64,000 nucleotides of DNA from Rapidithrix thailandica (GCF_039710355.1 NZ_JBDKWZ010000016.1:107320-171319), one strand, 5' to 3'; counted from the first letter of the stretch, positions 1-8,544 are shown. Numbers and translations: made by a program. The notes: generated by a model from the letters alone, not told the origin.

Positions 1-1
1 T

Positions 2-424
2 ATGTTGCCGGGGGTGTTGAGCAAATTTGGATTGGCTACAGCCCTGCAAGAGTATGCGGAGCAGGTGGAGGAAAGTAGTTCTTTACGCGTAAAGTTGGAG
101 ATATTCGGCTTGAAAAAGCGCTTGAAAGAACCCATTGAAATCAACTTATTCAGAATATGCCAGGAGCTGATTCAAAATGCCTTGAAACATGCAGAAGCTT
201 CTGAATTAAGTTTACAATTTATTGAATATCCGGAGATGTTGAATGTGGTAGTGGAAGATGACGGATCGGGCTTTGATACACAAAAGGCCTGTTCGGGCAT
301 GGGACTGAAAAATGTGGCATCCCGGGTCAATTACCTGAAAGGAACCTGTGAAGTGGAATCACAAACCAAGCAAGGTACTACGGTGATTATTAATATTCCT
401 TTGAAAATCAGTATGTTTGAATAA
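2..424 (+). CDS. Sensor histidine kinase, C-terminal part (NarX/DesK type), cut by the window edge
   Basis: This is the C-terminal 140 residues of a two-component sensor kinase; the sensor part and phospho-accepting histidine lie left of the window. Seen in the sequence: the tail of the dimerisation domain (LPGVLSKFGLATAL), then an HATPase_c ATP-binding domain with an N-box (ELIQNALKHA), a G1 box (DDGSGFD) and a G2 box (GMGLKNVASRV). This order is typical of the HisKA_3/NarX-DesK class, which pairs with LuxR-type regulators. The regulator follows 49 bp downstream on the same strand, so the two probably form one operon and signalling pair. The input signal cannot be judged from this fragment. 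Confidence 0.9.
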   Translation: MLPGVLSKFGLATALQEYAEQVEESSSLRVKLEIFGLKKRLKEPIEINLFRICQELIQNALKHAEASELSLQFIEYPEMLNVVVEDDGSGFDTQKACSGMGLKNVASRVNYLKGTCEVESQTKQGTTVIINIPLKISMFE

Positions 425-473
425 AGAAGATACCCCTATTGCTAACATTCATTCAATAAGAAGAGAAACAACT

Positions 474-1112
474 ATGGTAAAAATTATTATCGCTGACGAT
501 CATCAAATGTTTATCGATGGACTGAAATCCCTACTGGTGGGTCAAGAAGATATCTCCGTGACCGGTGAAGCCCACAATGGAAAAGAAGTACTGTCTTTAA
601 TGGAAAAAGAGGAAGCAAACTTGGTAATTATGGACATCAGTATGCCCGAAATGGATGGGATTGATGCCACCCGTTTGCTTATAAAAAAATACCCGGCCAC
701 CAAAGTGTTAGCTTTGTCGATGCATAACGACAAGCATTTTATTGCCAATATTCTAAAAGCCGGGGCATCGGGGTATATATTGAAAAATACCGGAAAAGAA
801 GAATTGCTACAAGCCATACACCAAGTGATGAAAGGGGAAAGTTATATCAGTCATGAAGTCTCTCAGAAGTTGGTCAATAGCTTTATGAACAAGCGCAATC
901 AACCTATGGACGAGCAAGTCAAATTGTCCAAACGGGAGCTGGATATCTTGCAATTGATTGCCGATGAATTCACCACACAGGAAATTGCCGATAAACTATG
1001 TATCAGTAAAAATACCGTGGAGACCCACCGGAGGAACCTTCTGTTTAAACTAAACGCCCGTAACTCAGCCGGTTTGGTACATATTTCATTGAAAAAGGGC
1101 TTGATCAAATAG
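474..1112 (+). CDS. LuxR/NarL-family DNA-binding response regulator
   Basis: A two-component response regulator of 212 residues, partner of the kinase just upstream. The N-terminal receiver domain (about 3-120) shows the acidic pair D8/D9, phosphorylation site D54 (VIMDISMPEMDG), S82 and K104. The C-terminal LuxR-type helix-turn-helix (about 145-205) shows LSKRELDILQLIADEFT and ISKNTVETHRRNL. The start at 474 is chosen because the receiver fold begins there (MVKIIIADDH) and a purine-rich stretch precedes it; an in-frame ATG at 417 would add 19 unrelated residues and overlap the kinase gene. A hairpin terminator lies 60 bp downstream. Target genes are unknown. Confidence 0.93.
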   Translation: MVKIIIADDHQMFIDGLKSLLVGQEDISVTGEAHNGKEVLSLMEKEEANLVIMDISMPEMDGIDATRLLIKKYPATKVLALSMHNDKHFIANILKAGASGYILKNTGKEELLQAIHQVMKGESYISHEVSQKLVNSFMNKRNQPMDEQVKLSKRELDILQLIADEFTTQEIADKLCISKNTVETHRRNLLFKLNARNSAGLVHISLKKGLIK

Positions 1113-1173
1113 GGAAATGCAGTGTCCGGAAGGTTTTGCCTCCAAGCTTGTCTTCCGGAAGATGGTCAATGAG

Positions 1174-1199
1174 ATGCCTCAGGTTTGGAGGCATTTTTT
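1174..1199 (+). terminator. Intrinsic terminator after the two-component pair
   Basis: Perfect 7-bp stem ATGCCTC/GAGGCAT with a 7-nt loop, followed directly by a run of six T. It lies 60 bp after the response regulator stop codon, in the right orientation for it. Confidence 0.75.
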
Positions 1200-1505
1200 G
1201 TGAGAGCCGGGAATTAATAGGCGAACATTGATTGCTAATAGCACAGAAGGTAGAAGAACGTTTGCAATCAACACTCCATTTTGGCAAGCGTTTTAGCATT
1301 GAATAAATAGTAGGTTCTTAGTGAAAGCAAGCCAGCCCCGTAGCAATGCCCAAAGCTTTGTATTTGGCTTTTAATAAGATAAAAAACAGGCTGATGATAA
1401 GGTATTCTTGCACTTCTCAAAATAACAGGCGGTGTACCGTTATTTTTGCTTCTTAAGAAGTTTTGGTTTTTGGATGGAAGGGAATCTAATTGGTAAAAAA
1501 TCAAT
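1200..1505. other. Intergenic stretch, mostly featureless
   Basis: No supported gene. The one structure seen is a hairpin at 1419-1446, AAAATAAC/GTTATTTT with a 12-nt loop followed by T residues, which could stop an untranslated transcript or be chance. The promoter of the next gene should lie near its right end, but no clear promoter match was found. Confidence 0.5.
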
Positions 1506-1952
1506 ATGCAAAAGGATAAAATTTTAGGTTGGTATGAAACCCTTGGCGGAATCAGTGGGATGATACTCATTGTGTTTAAAAGTCTGGAATATGCTGATTC
1601 CCTTTCAGTCGGAGGTTTATTAATGCAGGTTGTTTTCTTCTGCATGTATCTATATGTAATGGTGTCAGGGATATTTCTGTTGAAGAAGAAGGAAAATAGT
1701 TATGAGATGGCTGTATTTGCCCAATTGATACAAGTTTTTGATTTTACGATATGCAATATTACGTATTTGTTTTGTGCCGGAGCATCGTTGAAATTGCACC
1801 TTGAAGGAGGCAAACTTTTTTTCACGATAGAGCCACTATTAATACATTTTAAATTTGTCATGGGCCTTGATAGCGATGTAATCGATCTAGGGATTAACCT
1901 AATAGCCTTAATAGCGGTCTATGTTGCCATAAGGGAAGTACTCAAGAAGTAA
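1506..1952 (+). CDS. Small integral membrane protein of unknown function
   Basis: 148 residues with about four hydrophobic segments (around residues 12-28, 36-58, 66-92 and 125-143), so an inner-membrane protein is likely. No family was recognised and no catalytic motif is visible. Its last 11 bases overlap convergently with the last codons of the DUF3592-like gene on the other strand. Base composition is visibly AT-richer than the carbohydrate loci elsewhere in the window. The ATG at 1506 is the first start in the open frame and the hydrophobic profile begins soon after it. Confidence 0.7.
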   Translation: MQKDKILGWYETLGGISGMILIVFKSLEYADSLSVGGLLMQVVFFCMYLYVMVSGIFLLKKKENSYEMAVFAQLIQVFDFTICNITYLFCAGASLKLHLEGGKLFFTIEPLLIHFKFVMGLDSDVIDLGINLIALIAVYVAIREVLKK

Positions 1953-2322
1953 AATAATATATCCAAAAGGAAAGGCCTACCAAAATAAAGATGACAGGTA
2001 ATGAGTAATATGAAGAATTCAAAATTTCTGCATTGTACGGATTTTCGGGATCGTAAATAATTTCTATTTTATCACCTATTTTTAATTGTGAAAAAGAAGA
2101 GCCTGTAGAAGATTTTTTGGTGATCCATTCTTTTTTGGCAGTAGTAAATCTCATAACAGGAAAATACATAACGGCACCACCACTGCCTATTTCTTCCTCT
2201 AACTTAAATACAATGCCCTTGGTCTTGTTTCCATATTTTAGTAATGTTTGCCTTCTAAAGACCTCATAAATTCCTGAAATTAATGAGATTGCTCCAATGA
2301 AAAGAGGTAAGATGTCCCACAT
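1942..2322 (-). CDS. DUF3592-like membrane protein
   Basis: 126 residues. An N-terminal transmembrane segment (LPLFIGAISLISGIYEVF), a central soluble part with the DUF3592-like core (KGIVFKLEEE, then GDKIEIIYDPENP) and a C-terminal transmembrane segment. The G-D-x-I-x-I-x-Y-D-P-x-N-P string is the hallmark of the DUF3592 family, small envelope proteins of unknown role. The gene overlaps its convergent neighbour by 11 bp. No operon partner lies upstream on this strand. Confidence 0.8.
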   Translation of the reverse strand: MWDILPLFIGAISLISGIYEVFRRQTLLKYGNKTKGIVFKLEEEIGSGGAVMYFPVMRFTTAKKEWITKKSSTGSSFSQLKIGDKIEIIYDPENPYNAEILNSSYYSLPVIFILVGLSFWIYYFTS

Positions 2323-2539
2323 AGATCTTTATTGAACGGGCAAGTTATAATTTTTCTCCTTAAATAACCTTAGCTGTCAAAAGCAAGATATACCTAAATA
2401 ACCAGCTTGGAGGTCCTTCTGATGGCAATTAACCATTTACCGGATTTTCTTCAACGCGCCATCATCACATTGTTTTTTAATAATACCTATTTTTACATAC
2501 TTTTAATAAGGATATGTTTCCCTGTGAGATAAGAATTAA

Positions 2540-2547
2540 TATATTTG
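2540..2547 (+). promoter_or_regulatory. Putative Bacteroidota-type -7 promoter element
   Basis: TATATTTG matches the TAnnTTTG consensus and lies 26 bp before the ATG of the outer-membrane protein gene. No convincing -33 TTTG partner is seen at the usual spacing. Confidence 0.4.
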
Positions 2548-2573
2548 TTATTTACATTCACATTTAAAAAGAT

Positions 2574-3172
2574 ATGAAACAAGTATTGTTAATTGCCCTC
2601 CTTTTTTCAGCACAATTTGTAAATGCTCAAGTCATTAAACTAGATAACGGAATTGCTTTTAGCTCTTTTCGAAACAAAAAAGACCTACCTATGCTATCAA
2701 ATAGTATTAAAAATTATTTTGTATCGGTAGGGATTGATTTTTTAGAGAAAAAATGGTTTTATCTATCCTCGCAAATAGGGTATGTAAAACTGGGAGGGAA
2801 AGAAACAAATGAGTTTTTAGATAAAGATTTAAGAGATGTGAAAAGTCGTACTGCCTTCGTACATATTACTACTACCTTTAGAATGCATCCAAATCGGGAT
2901 AAAGCAAATTTTTTTGTAGGGCTTGGTCCGTATGTGAATATCTTATCTGATCAAAATACTATTGATGTAATCCTATATAAAGATTATACGATTGAAAACA
3001 TACATTTTGGAGGCAAAGCAGAACTGTGGGAGCAACTTATGATATTAATAAGCTGAGAGTAGGGCTAATAGGCAGCTATATGTTAGGTCTGTCCTCATCA
3101 GCCTCTACCCAATTCATATCACTTTATTCAAATGCAATTTCCACAATGATAACAATCGGTTATCGCATTTAA
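2574..3172 (+). pseudogene. Outer-membrane beta-barrel protein, interrupted by a frameshift
   Basis: A Sec signal peptide (MKQVLLIALLFSAQFVNAQ) is followed by alternating hydrophobic strands typical of small Bacteroidota barrels. The first frame runs from 2574 to a stop at 3056. After codon CTG at 3024-3026 the sequence reads TGGGAG; removing two bases (a TG duplication at 3027-3028) joins it to a second frame, 3029-3172, that continues the barrel (TYDINKLRVGLIGSYM and YSNAISTMITIGYRI) and ends with the usual terminal aromatic-containing strand. The joined protein would be about 198 residues. The lesion could be a real inactivation, slippage at a TG repeat or a sequencing error. No specific function can be given. 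Confidence 0.75.
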
Positions 3173-3360
3173 TGGAATATAAAGTTACTCAAACTTTACT
3201 TATGAATAAGTGAATGTAGCTCCTTTAAGATCATATCTATATTGATACTATCCCGCTTTTCTTTCATATTCAAAACGCTACAAGTTTATATAATTTGTGA
3301 TCATTAACATAAATGGAGTACAAAACGCCACTTTTACCATGACGTTTTTAACGAATTATC

Positions 3361-4476
3361 TTACTCCTCCCTGATATGGTATTCGACTGTATGGGCTTCT
3401 GTCAAAGAAGGTACTTCCAATTTTCGAATCATTCTATGTAGTGCCGGCTCGGGTACTACGTCTATCCGGTTCCGGTTTTGTGAGAGTAAGGTTGCATAAG
3501 GTACTTCCAGGTAGATGATCCGGACCCGGGCCTTATAGCTCGTAAACAGTTCTATCAATTGTGAACGTATTTGCCGGGACAGGTTGGTTGCATTCCAGAC
3601 AAAAGAGGTCCGTTTGCGCATATAGGTTTTAGCGGCTTCTTTGGCTTCTTGAATCACCTTGCCGTTTCCGGCGGTATCGGTAGGGCTGATTTTCAGTTTT
3701 TTGCGTAGCGCATCCAGCGAGACGACCGGCCAACCTTTAAAATTGTTCCGGATATAAGTGTCTTTGCCCGATCCTGGTAAGGCTGACATCATCACCACCT
3801 CAAATTCCGTGTCGTCATAAGCGGCAAAATCCGGTAATGTGTTTTCTTTCTTAAAATAGAAAAAACGGGAATAACCGTTGGCAAAAGCAGGGTAGGCCTG
3901 TCCAAAACACTGATTTTCCTTACAAAGCTCTTCAAACAACGCAATTCTGTATAATAGCTCTTCCCGGTCTTGGCAGATACGCCCTAACACATCGGCTTTG
4001 GCCAACAGGGACAAGTGCCGGGTATTTACTTCCAGACTGGCCTGAATCACCGCTTTTTGCGGATCGGGCTTTTCCAAAGCCCACAAAGGCAAACCATGGT
4101 ACCGAACCAGTTTTGCCACAGTCTCCCGGTGGATATGGGGAGTCGGAATTTCCCGGTACAACAATCGCCTGCTGGTGAGTTCTCCCTTTCTGGCATGCCC
4201 GGGAGAAACGATTCTTCCGTCAATGTCGGTAAAGGTAGTGGAACGTTTTTCCACATCGTGCAACAAGACCGCTGCATTCAAAAGGTGCTGCTCTTGTTGG
4301 TTAAGTTGTTGATAATCAGCCTGACTTTGCAGGGCTTCCAAAACCATTTTCGTATGTGTTTCCACATCGCCTTCCGCATGGTATTCCGGGTCTTGTGGGA
4401 CTTGCCGCATATCCCGGATCCATTCAAACCTCTCCCGGATATTTTCCCACTGGTAATGATCTATAATTTTCCACAT
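3361..4476 (-). CDS. HD-Pnk-like end-healing enzyme: HD phosphohydrolase plus polynucleotide kinase
   Basis: 371 residues in two parts. The N-terminal HD domain (about 35-185) shows H41, the HD pair H73-D74 (LLHDVEKRST) and a later YHGLP histidine. The C-terminal P-loop kinase (about 226-371) shows SALPGSGKDT at 231-240, the S-x-D-x-x-R string SLDALRK near 253-259 and WNATNL near 294-299, as in the T4 Pnk kinase fold. This architecture matches the HD-Pnk family, whose Runella slithyformis member combines a 2',3'-phosphoesterase HD domain with a 5'-OH polynucleotide kinase. Such an enzyme converts broken 2',3'-cyclic phosphate and 5'-OH ends to ligatable 3'-OH and 5'-phosphate ends. The next gene upstream on this strand is an RNA ligase, so repair is the likely job. 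Confidence 0.87.
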   Translation of the reverse strand: MWKIIDHYQWENIRERFEWIRDMRQVPQDPEYHAEGDVETHTKMVLEALQSQADYQQLNQQEQHLLNAAVLLHDVEKRSTTFTDIDGRIVSPGHARKGELTSRRLLYREIPTPHIHRETVAKLVRYHGLPLWALEKPDPQKAVIQASLEVNTRHLSLLAKADVLGRICQDREELLYRIALFEELCKENQCFGQAYPAFANGYSRFFYFKKENTLPDFAAYDDTEFEVVMMSALPGSGKDTYIRNNFKGWPVVSLDALRKKLKISPTDTAGNGKVIQEAKEAAKTYMRKRTSFVWNATNLSRQIRSQLIELFTSYKARVRIIYLEVPYATLLSQNRNRIDVVPEPALHRMIRKLEVPSLTEAHTVEYHIREE

Positions 4477-4533
4477 ATTGCCTTCTTATTTTTTTTAATG
4501 GTATCAGGGAAATGCCCCATACTTGTTTTTAGA

Positions 4534-4694
4534 GAAGTGAATTAACCTTTTTCTTTTTCCTGAAAAATGTTTCAAAACCGGCTCCTTTGTGTTACTTTTT
4601 TCAACAATAGCTTTGGCTATTCTCTTCAAAAAATGCCTTGATGAGCCGGTTTTGATTCTATTTTCGGTCAAAAACTATACGTTTAAATCACTTC
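4534..4694. repeat. 161-bp mobile repeat, copy 1 (MITE-like)
   Basis: Begins GAAGTG and ends CACTTC, flanked by AGA on both sides (4531-4533 and 4695-4697), a 3-bp target duplication. Three other copies of exactly the same length lie at 6486, 43780 and 48023. Inside is a perfect hairpin AATAGC/GCTATT (4606-4621), and in this copy alone a perfect 12-bp inverted repeat CAAAACCGGCTC (4573-4584) and GAGCCGGTTTTG (4643-4654). It sits between the two end-repair genes. It carries no credible gene, so movement would need a transposase supplied elsewhere. Confidence 0.9.
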
Positions 4695-4736
4695 AGAATC
4701 AAAAAACGCGGTTTCTCCTAGTAGAGAGAAAGTTTC

Positions 4737-5444
4737 TTATTTGTCACTCTTTTCCACTTGTTTTTCCCAAGCCAAAGCAGCTCTTTGCCAATTGCGGGTC
4801 CAGTGTTGGTCGGTTTTTACATGACCTTTGCGTACATATTTGAATACATTCTGTTTAAAGTCGTCTACGGAGTAACCGGCAACATTTCGGGTAACGACCC
4901 CCTCCATGGTACAGGCTTCTCCCGTATGAAAATCTCTTGAGTCGAATACGCTGGGCTTATTTACCATTTCCAAAACCTGACTTTCAAAGTCCTCTTGTTG
5001 AAGGGGTTGGGCAAAGCCCATTTCGGGTACGGTCGGAAAATCCAGCAGTTGTGCATAAAATTTGGTTTCTTCCCAGGAGTGCCAGCGCCCGTTTTCCCGG
5101 ATGCCAAACACATAAAAATGTGCTTCCAGATGCAAGTATTCAATGGAGTGAATTGCATAGAGATTTTCCCCGAAATACTCCAAATCGCCCAAATCGTTTT
5201 TGAGCATATCCCACTTTTGCTTGAGATGGTTGGCCCAAGGGTGAACGGTAGGGGCTGCATGCGAGCGAGCAAACACACCGTATTTGTTTAAACAGGTATT
5301 TTCTCCGTCCAGCTTTTCCGTATGGACGACTTGTTCAATTTGAAATAAATCCTGCCAGTAATGGTGATTGATCCGGTCATCACTGGTGGTGCCAGGTGAA
5401 AAAGGGTAGTGATAGGTTCTCCCGTATTTTTTAGAAACAGCCAT
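4737..5444 (-). CDS. RNA ligase family protein (Rnl2-like nucleotidyltransferase)
   Basis: About 235 residues. It shows the ordered nucleotidyltransferase motifs of ATP-dependent RNA ligases: motif I TEKLDGENT, where the lysine accepts AMP; an ARSH string after it; motif III-like FGENLYAIHSIEY; motif IV MEGVVTR; and motif V FKYVRKGHVK. The family seals 3'-OH/5'-phosphate RNA ends. The start at 5444 (MAVSKKYGRTYHYPFSPGT) is preferred because homologues begin just before the YHxPFSPGT string; an in-frame ATG at 5474 would add ten residues. The HD-Pnk-like gene follows on the same strand, interrupted only by the 161-bp repeat, giving a heal-and-seal pair. Whether the physiological substrate is tRNA, rRNA or other RNA cannot be told. 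Confidence 0.87.
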   Translation of the reverse strand: MAVSKKYGRTYHYPFSPGTTSDDRINHHYWQDLFQIEQVVHTEKLDGENTCLNKYGVFARSHAAPTVHPWANHLKQKWDMLKNDLGDLEYFGENLYAIHSIEYLHLEAHFYVFGIRENGRWHSWEETKFYAQLLDFPTVPEMGFAQPLQQEDFESQVLEMVNKPSVFDSRDFHTGEACTMEGVVTRNVAGYSVDDFKQNVFKYVRKGHVKTDQHWTRNWQRAALAWEKQVEKSDK

Positions 5445-5474
5445 GAGATATTGAAATTTGGGAAAGGAAAGCAT

Positions 5475-5785
5475 CTACAAGGTATTCCTATCACTCCTTT
5501 TTACCAGAAATGAGACAGGAATACAACTACCTTGGTTTACTTAAGATTTTTACCGGAATGTCTTTCCTTATGATGAATAAAATCGATTTAACGAAATGCT
5601 ACTATGGAAGCTGTAGCTTATTCCTTCCTAAACAAAACACAAGCAAGACACTTTGGATAATACCAGAATGCCTGTGTAATGAAATGGAGGAGGCTAAATC
5701 GACTACATGACTGTGAGATTTATAGAAATGATTAAAATACGGATACTTTCTGCAAAAGTAGAAAAGAAGCTGAAAAAGTCAAGGG
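5475..5785. other. Intergenic stretch with nothing recognisable
   Basis: Lies between the RNA ligase gene and the acetyltransferase gene. Short open frames on the plus strand have no start context and no family resemblance. No clear hairpin or promoter was seen. Confidence 0.5.
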
Positions 5786-6325
5786 CTATCCTTGTTGTTT
5801 CACCCATTGAGCTTTCCAAAGGCCATAAACCATTACCGGAATGCCTGTTATTTCTACTTCTTGTTCAAAACTTTCTCCCAAACGTTGGGCAACTTTCACC
5901 GAAGCGGCATTATCGGGGTGAATAAGGCTGATCACATGTTCTTTACCCATTTCATCAAAGGCATATTGCAAGGCACATTTGGCTCCTTCGGTGGCATAGC
6001 CTTTTCCCCAGACGCTGCGAGCCAAGGTCCATCCGATTTCAAAACCGGGCCAGCCTTCCGGCTGTAAAAAGCCCAACCGGCCAACCAACCTTCTGTTTTC
6101 TTTTTCTTCCAATGCCCAGTGCCCAAAACCTCTTAAATGCCAGTGTCCGGCCAGGAAAGCCATATGTCTCCAGGCTTCTGGGCGGCTAAGTGTTTGGCCT
6201 TTCCCCAAGTATTGCATCACCTGCGGATCGGCACAAATGTCGGCATAGGCCTCAAAGTCTTCTTCTTTCCACATACGTAGTCGTAAACGTTCGGTTTCTA
6301 AGATAGGAAAGTTCATAGTAGTCAT
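5786..6325 (-). CDS. RimJ/RimL-type GNAT N-acetyltransferase
   Basis: 179 residues with the GNAT_3/RimJ-RimL pattern: the N-terminal LETERLRLRMWKEEDFEAY, a central RLGFLQPEGWPGFEIGWTL, the acetyl-CoA loop (SVWGKGYATEGAKCALQYAF) and the C-terminal HPDNAASVKVAQRLG. These enzymes move an acetyl group from acetyl-CoA to an amine, either a protein N-terminus or a small molecule; the substrate cannot be told. Two starts are possible, 6325 (MTTMNF) and 6316 (MNFPIL); the family motif begins a few residues later and does not decide. It appears monocistronic. The 161-bp repeat copy 2 lies about 160 bp upstream. Confidence 0.88.
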   Translation of the reverse strand: MTTMNFPILETERLRLRMWKEEDFEAYADICADPQVMQYLGKGQTLSRPEAWRHMAFLAGHWHLRGFGHWALEEKENRRLVGRLGFLQPEGWPGFEIGWTLARSVWGKGYATEGAKCALQYAFDEMGKEHVISLIHPDNAASVKVAQRLGESFEQEVEITGIPVMVYGLWKAQWVKQQG

Positions 6326-6485
6326 TTGCAGTTAACGGTGATTGGTGGTACAGGTGAAATTATGGATGAGCCTGGAGTCTTTTAGCTTGGTTTCGATTGT
6401 CTTTTTTAAAAAAACTCATTGATCTCTTCCGGTAAAATTAGCGATTTATCTTTTCCGTGTGTATTTCAGGAAAGGTTTTTTCTTG

Positions 6486-6646
6486 GAAGTGAATTAAACT
6501 TTTTCTTTTTCCTGAAAAATGTTTCAAAAATGCCTCTTCTGTGTTACTTTTTTCAACAATAGCTTTGGCTTTTCTCATCAAAAAGTGTCTTGATGAGCCG
6601 GTTTTGATTCTATTTTCGGTCAAAAACTATACGTTTGAACCACTTC
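6486..6646. repeat. 161-bp mobile repeat, copy 2 (MITE-like)
   Basis: GAAGTG to CACTTC, 161 bp, flanked by TTG on both sides (6483-6485 and 6647-6649). It is nearly identical to copy 1 except in the arm around 6525-6537. The right flank runs directly into the decayed thioredoxin-like gene, so the insertion may have cut that gene's 5' part. Confidence 0.9.
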
Positions 6647-7274
6647 TTGGAATATATAAAAAGGAAAGGTATTTATTCGGTTTTTTCAAAACCAACTGGG
6701 GGGAGAAGGGAATCCCCCCCGAAATAGACTCGCTTTTTACATATTTCAAAACGACTTATCCGGCATCGGCTTTTTTGCATACTTTGAAAAAAATGCGAAA
6801 TGGTTGGCTATTGCTCCGAGTACGTTGGCACCGGATTTTTCCGGAGTTACTCCTGAAGGGAAAAAACTTTTATTAAATGATCTGCATGGCAAGGTGTTGT
6901 TTGACGATGTATGGGCGACTTGGTGCAAGCCTTGTCTGAATGAATTTACCTATTCCAAAGCACTTGAAAAACAGTTTGAAGAAAATGAAGAGTTGGTGTT
7001 CTTTTACGTGTCAGCGGATAAGAAGAAAAAAGCCTGGTAGCAACTATTCACCACCGACAAAGTTTCTGCCGGGATGCATACCCGTTATCAGGAAGGTGTA
7101 TTTGAGGAAGAAAAATCCTTTTTGGAAACCTATAAAGTGAGTAGTTTTCCCTCGTATATCTTCATTGATCAAGAAGGAAAATTAGTGACGCTAAATGCTT
7201 CCAGACCGTCATCAGGAGAAGTACCTGCTGCCATCGAAAAACTTTTGAAGGGAGTACCACCGGAAGGTATATAA
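6647..7274 (+). pseudogene. TlpA/thioredoxin-like gene, decayed and 5'-truncated at a mobile repeat
   Basis: A thiol-disulfide oxidoreductase of the TlpA/AhpC-TSA class, no longer intact. The thioredoxin core is read from about 6804: LAPDFSGVTPEGKKLLLNDL, then the active-site CxxC in WATWCKPC, then SSFPSYIFIDQEGKLV. Three lesions are visible. An in-frame TAG at 7038-7040 follows KKKKAW, and the same frame continues QLFTTDKVSAGMHTRYQEG to 7274. A frameshift near the A run at about 6786-6793 separates an upstream stretch (EIDSLFTYFKTTYPASAFLHT) from the core. The 5' end is missing, because sequence resembling the protein starts directly at the right edge of repeat copy 2. No function is expected. 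Confidence 0.8.
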
Positions 7275-7453
7275 CAGAATATTTTTGACCCTATTCTTTA
7301 AGGTGAAAACACGCCAAAAACAGGAAAATAACAAAATTTACTAACTTAGAGGCGCATTAAATGTAACGGAAGAAGAAAAAACCGCCCGGATGGGGAAGAT
7401 ACCATCTATTCGGTGATTGATTCTGACATGACCAGCTAAACCAAGATAAAAAC

Positions 7454-8536
7454 ATGATTACTAAACCCACCTTATTCATTGACAAAACGAAGTGTAAAGA
7501 AAACATTCAACGGATGTGTTCTAAAGCAAAAACACATCAATTGGAATTAAGACCTCATTTTAAATCTCATCAGTCCTTGGAAATCGGGAGGTGGTTTAAA
7601 GACTTTGGGGTGAATAAAATTACCGTGTCTTCCCTGGCAATGGCCGACTACTTTTCTTCGGAATGGGAGGACATCACCGTGGCCTTTCCCACTAATATTC
7701 TGGAGATAGAGACGATTAACGATCTGGCTGGCCGGATCAATTTAAATCTGATTGTAGAAGCAGAAGATACCCTTGCTTTCCTGTCCGAAAACCTGACGTC
7801 CACTTTGGGTGTGTTTATAAAAGTGGATATTGGTTACCACCGTACAGGCGTGGCTCCGGAGAACCTGGCGTTGATTAATCAACTTCTCAGTCAAATAGAT
7901 GCCTCTGACAAAATCCAATTTAAAGGCTTTTTGGGGCATGCAGGCCATACATATAAGTGTAGAACAAATGAGGGGATTTTAGAAGTGCATCAGAAGAGCC
8001 TGGAAATAATGGCCCGCTTAAAAAACGCATATGGCGAGAGGTATCCCGGTTTGATCATTTCCGTAGGCGATACGCCCAGTTGTAGTGTGGCGGAAAATTT
8101 TGAAGGAGTGGATGAAATACGGCCCGGAAACTTTGTATTCTACGATCTCGCCCAAAATAAAATCGGTTCGAATGACATTTCTCAAATTGCCGTTGCGATG
8201 GCTTGCCCTGTGGTAGCCATCCATAAAGACCGTTTGGAAATCGTGGTTTACGGAGGTGGGGTACATTTTTCAAAAGACCGCCTGGAAGGGGAAAAAGAAG
8301 GGACAGTGTTTGGAAGAGTGGTAGAGCAATCGGAACGGGGTTGGGGTGATATCATTCCTGGGATGTATGTAAAAAGCCTGTCTCAAGAACATGGAATTAT
8401 CTCAGTTCCCGGAAGCATGATCGATCAATACAAAATCGGTGATTGTTTGATGGTACTTCCTGTTCACATCTGCATGACGGCTAACCTGATGAAAAGCTAT
8501 CACACGTTTGACAACGAAGTCATTTCCAGGTTATAA
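7454..8536 (+). CDS. D-threonine aldolase-like PLP enzyme (alanine racemase fold)
   Basis: 360 residues, fold-type III PLP enzyme with a metal-binding C-terminal domain, as in D-threonine aldolase, D-3-hydroxyaspartate aldolase and D-serine dehydratase. The PLP-binding lysine is K37 in RPHFKSHQS. The barrel continues through VFIKVDIGYHRTGV, FLGHAGHTY and SVGDTPSCS. The C-terminal metal site is H-x-C in LPVHICMTANLM. The family cleaves or dehydrates D-beta-hydroxy amino acids, for example D-threonine to glycine and acetaldehyde. Exact substrate is not decided by sequence. It appears to be a single-gene unit; a hairpin follows the stop codon. Confidence 0.88.
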   Translation: MITKPTLFIDKTKCKENIQRMCSKAKTHQLELRPHFKSHQSLEIGRWFKDFGVNKITVSSLAMADYFSSEWEDITVAFPTNILEIETINDLAGRINLNLIVEAEDTLAFLSENLTSTLGVFIKVDIGYHRTGVAPENLALINQLLSQIDASDKIQFKGFLGHAGHTYKCRTNEGILEVHQKSLEIMARLKNAYGERYPGLIISVGDTPSCSVAENFEGVDEIRPGNFVFYDLAQNKIGSNDISQIAVAMACPVVAIHKDRLEIVVYGGGVHFSKDRLEGEKEGTVFGRVVEQSERGWGDIIPGMYVKSLSQEHGIISVPGSMIDQYKIGDCLMVLPVHICMTANLMKSYHTFDNEVISRL

Positions 8537-8544
8537 ATTTTGAA

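Noticed and set aside
5510..5925. Two short plus-strand frames between the RNA ligase and GNAT genes.
   Set aside because: No family features, and the second overlaps the true GNAT gene on the other strand.
6486..6646. A minus-strand reading frame of about 46 codons is open through all four 161-bp repeats (TENRIKTGSSRHFL in copy 2).
   Set aside because: It begins at best with TTG right after a TAG stop, has no ribosome-binding context, and differences between copies mostly change amino acids, so there is no sign of protein selection.
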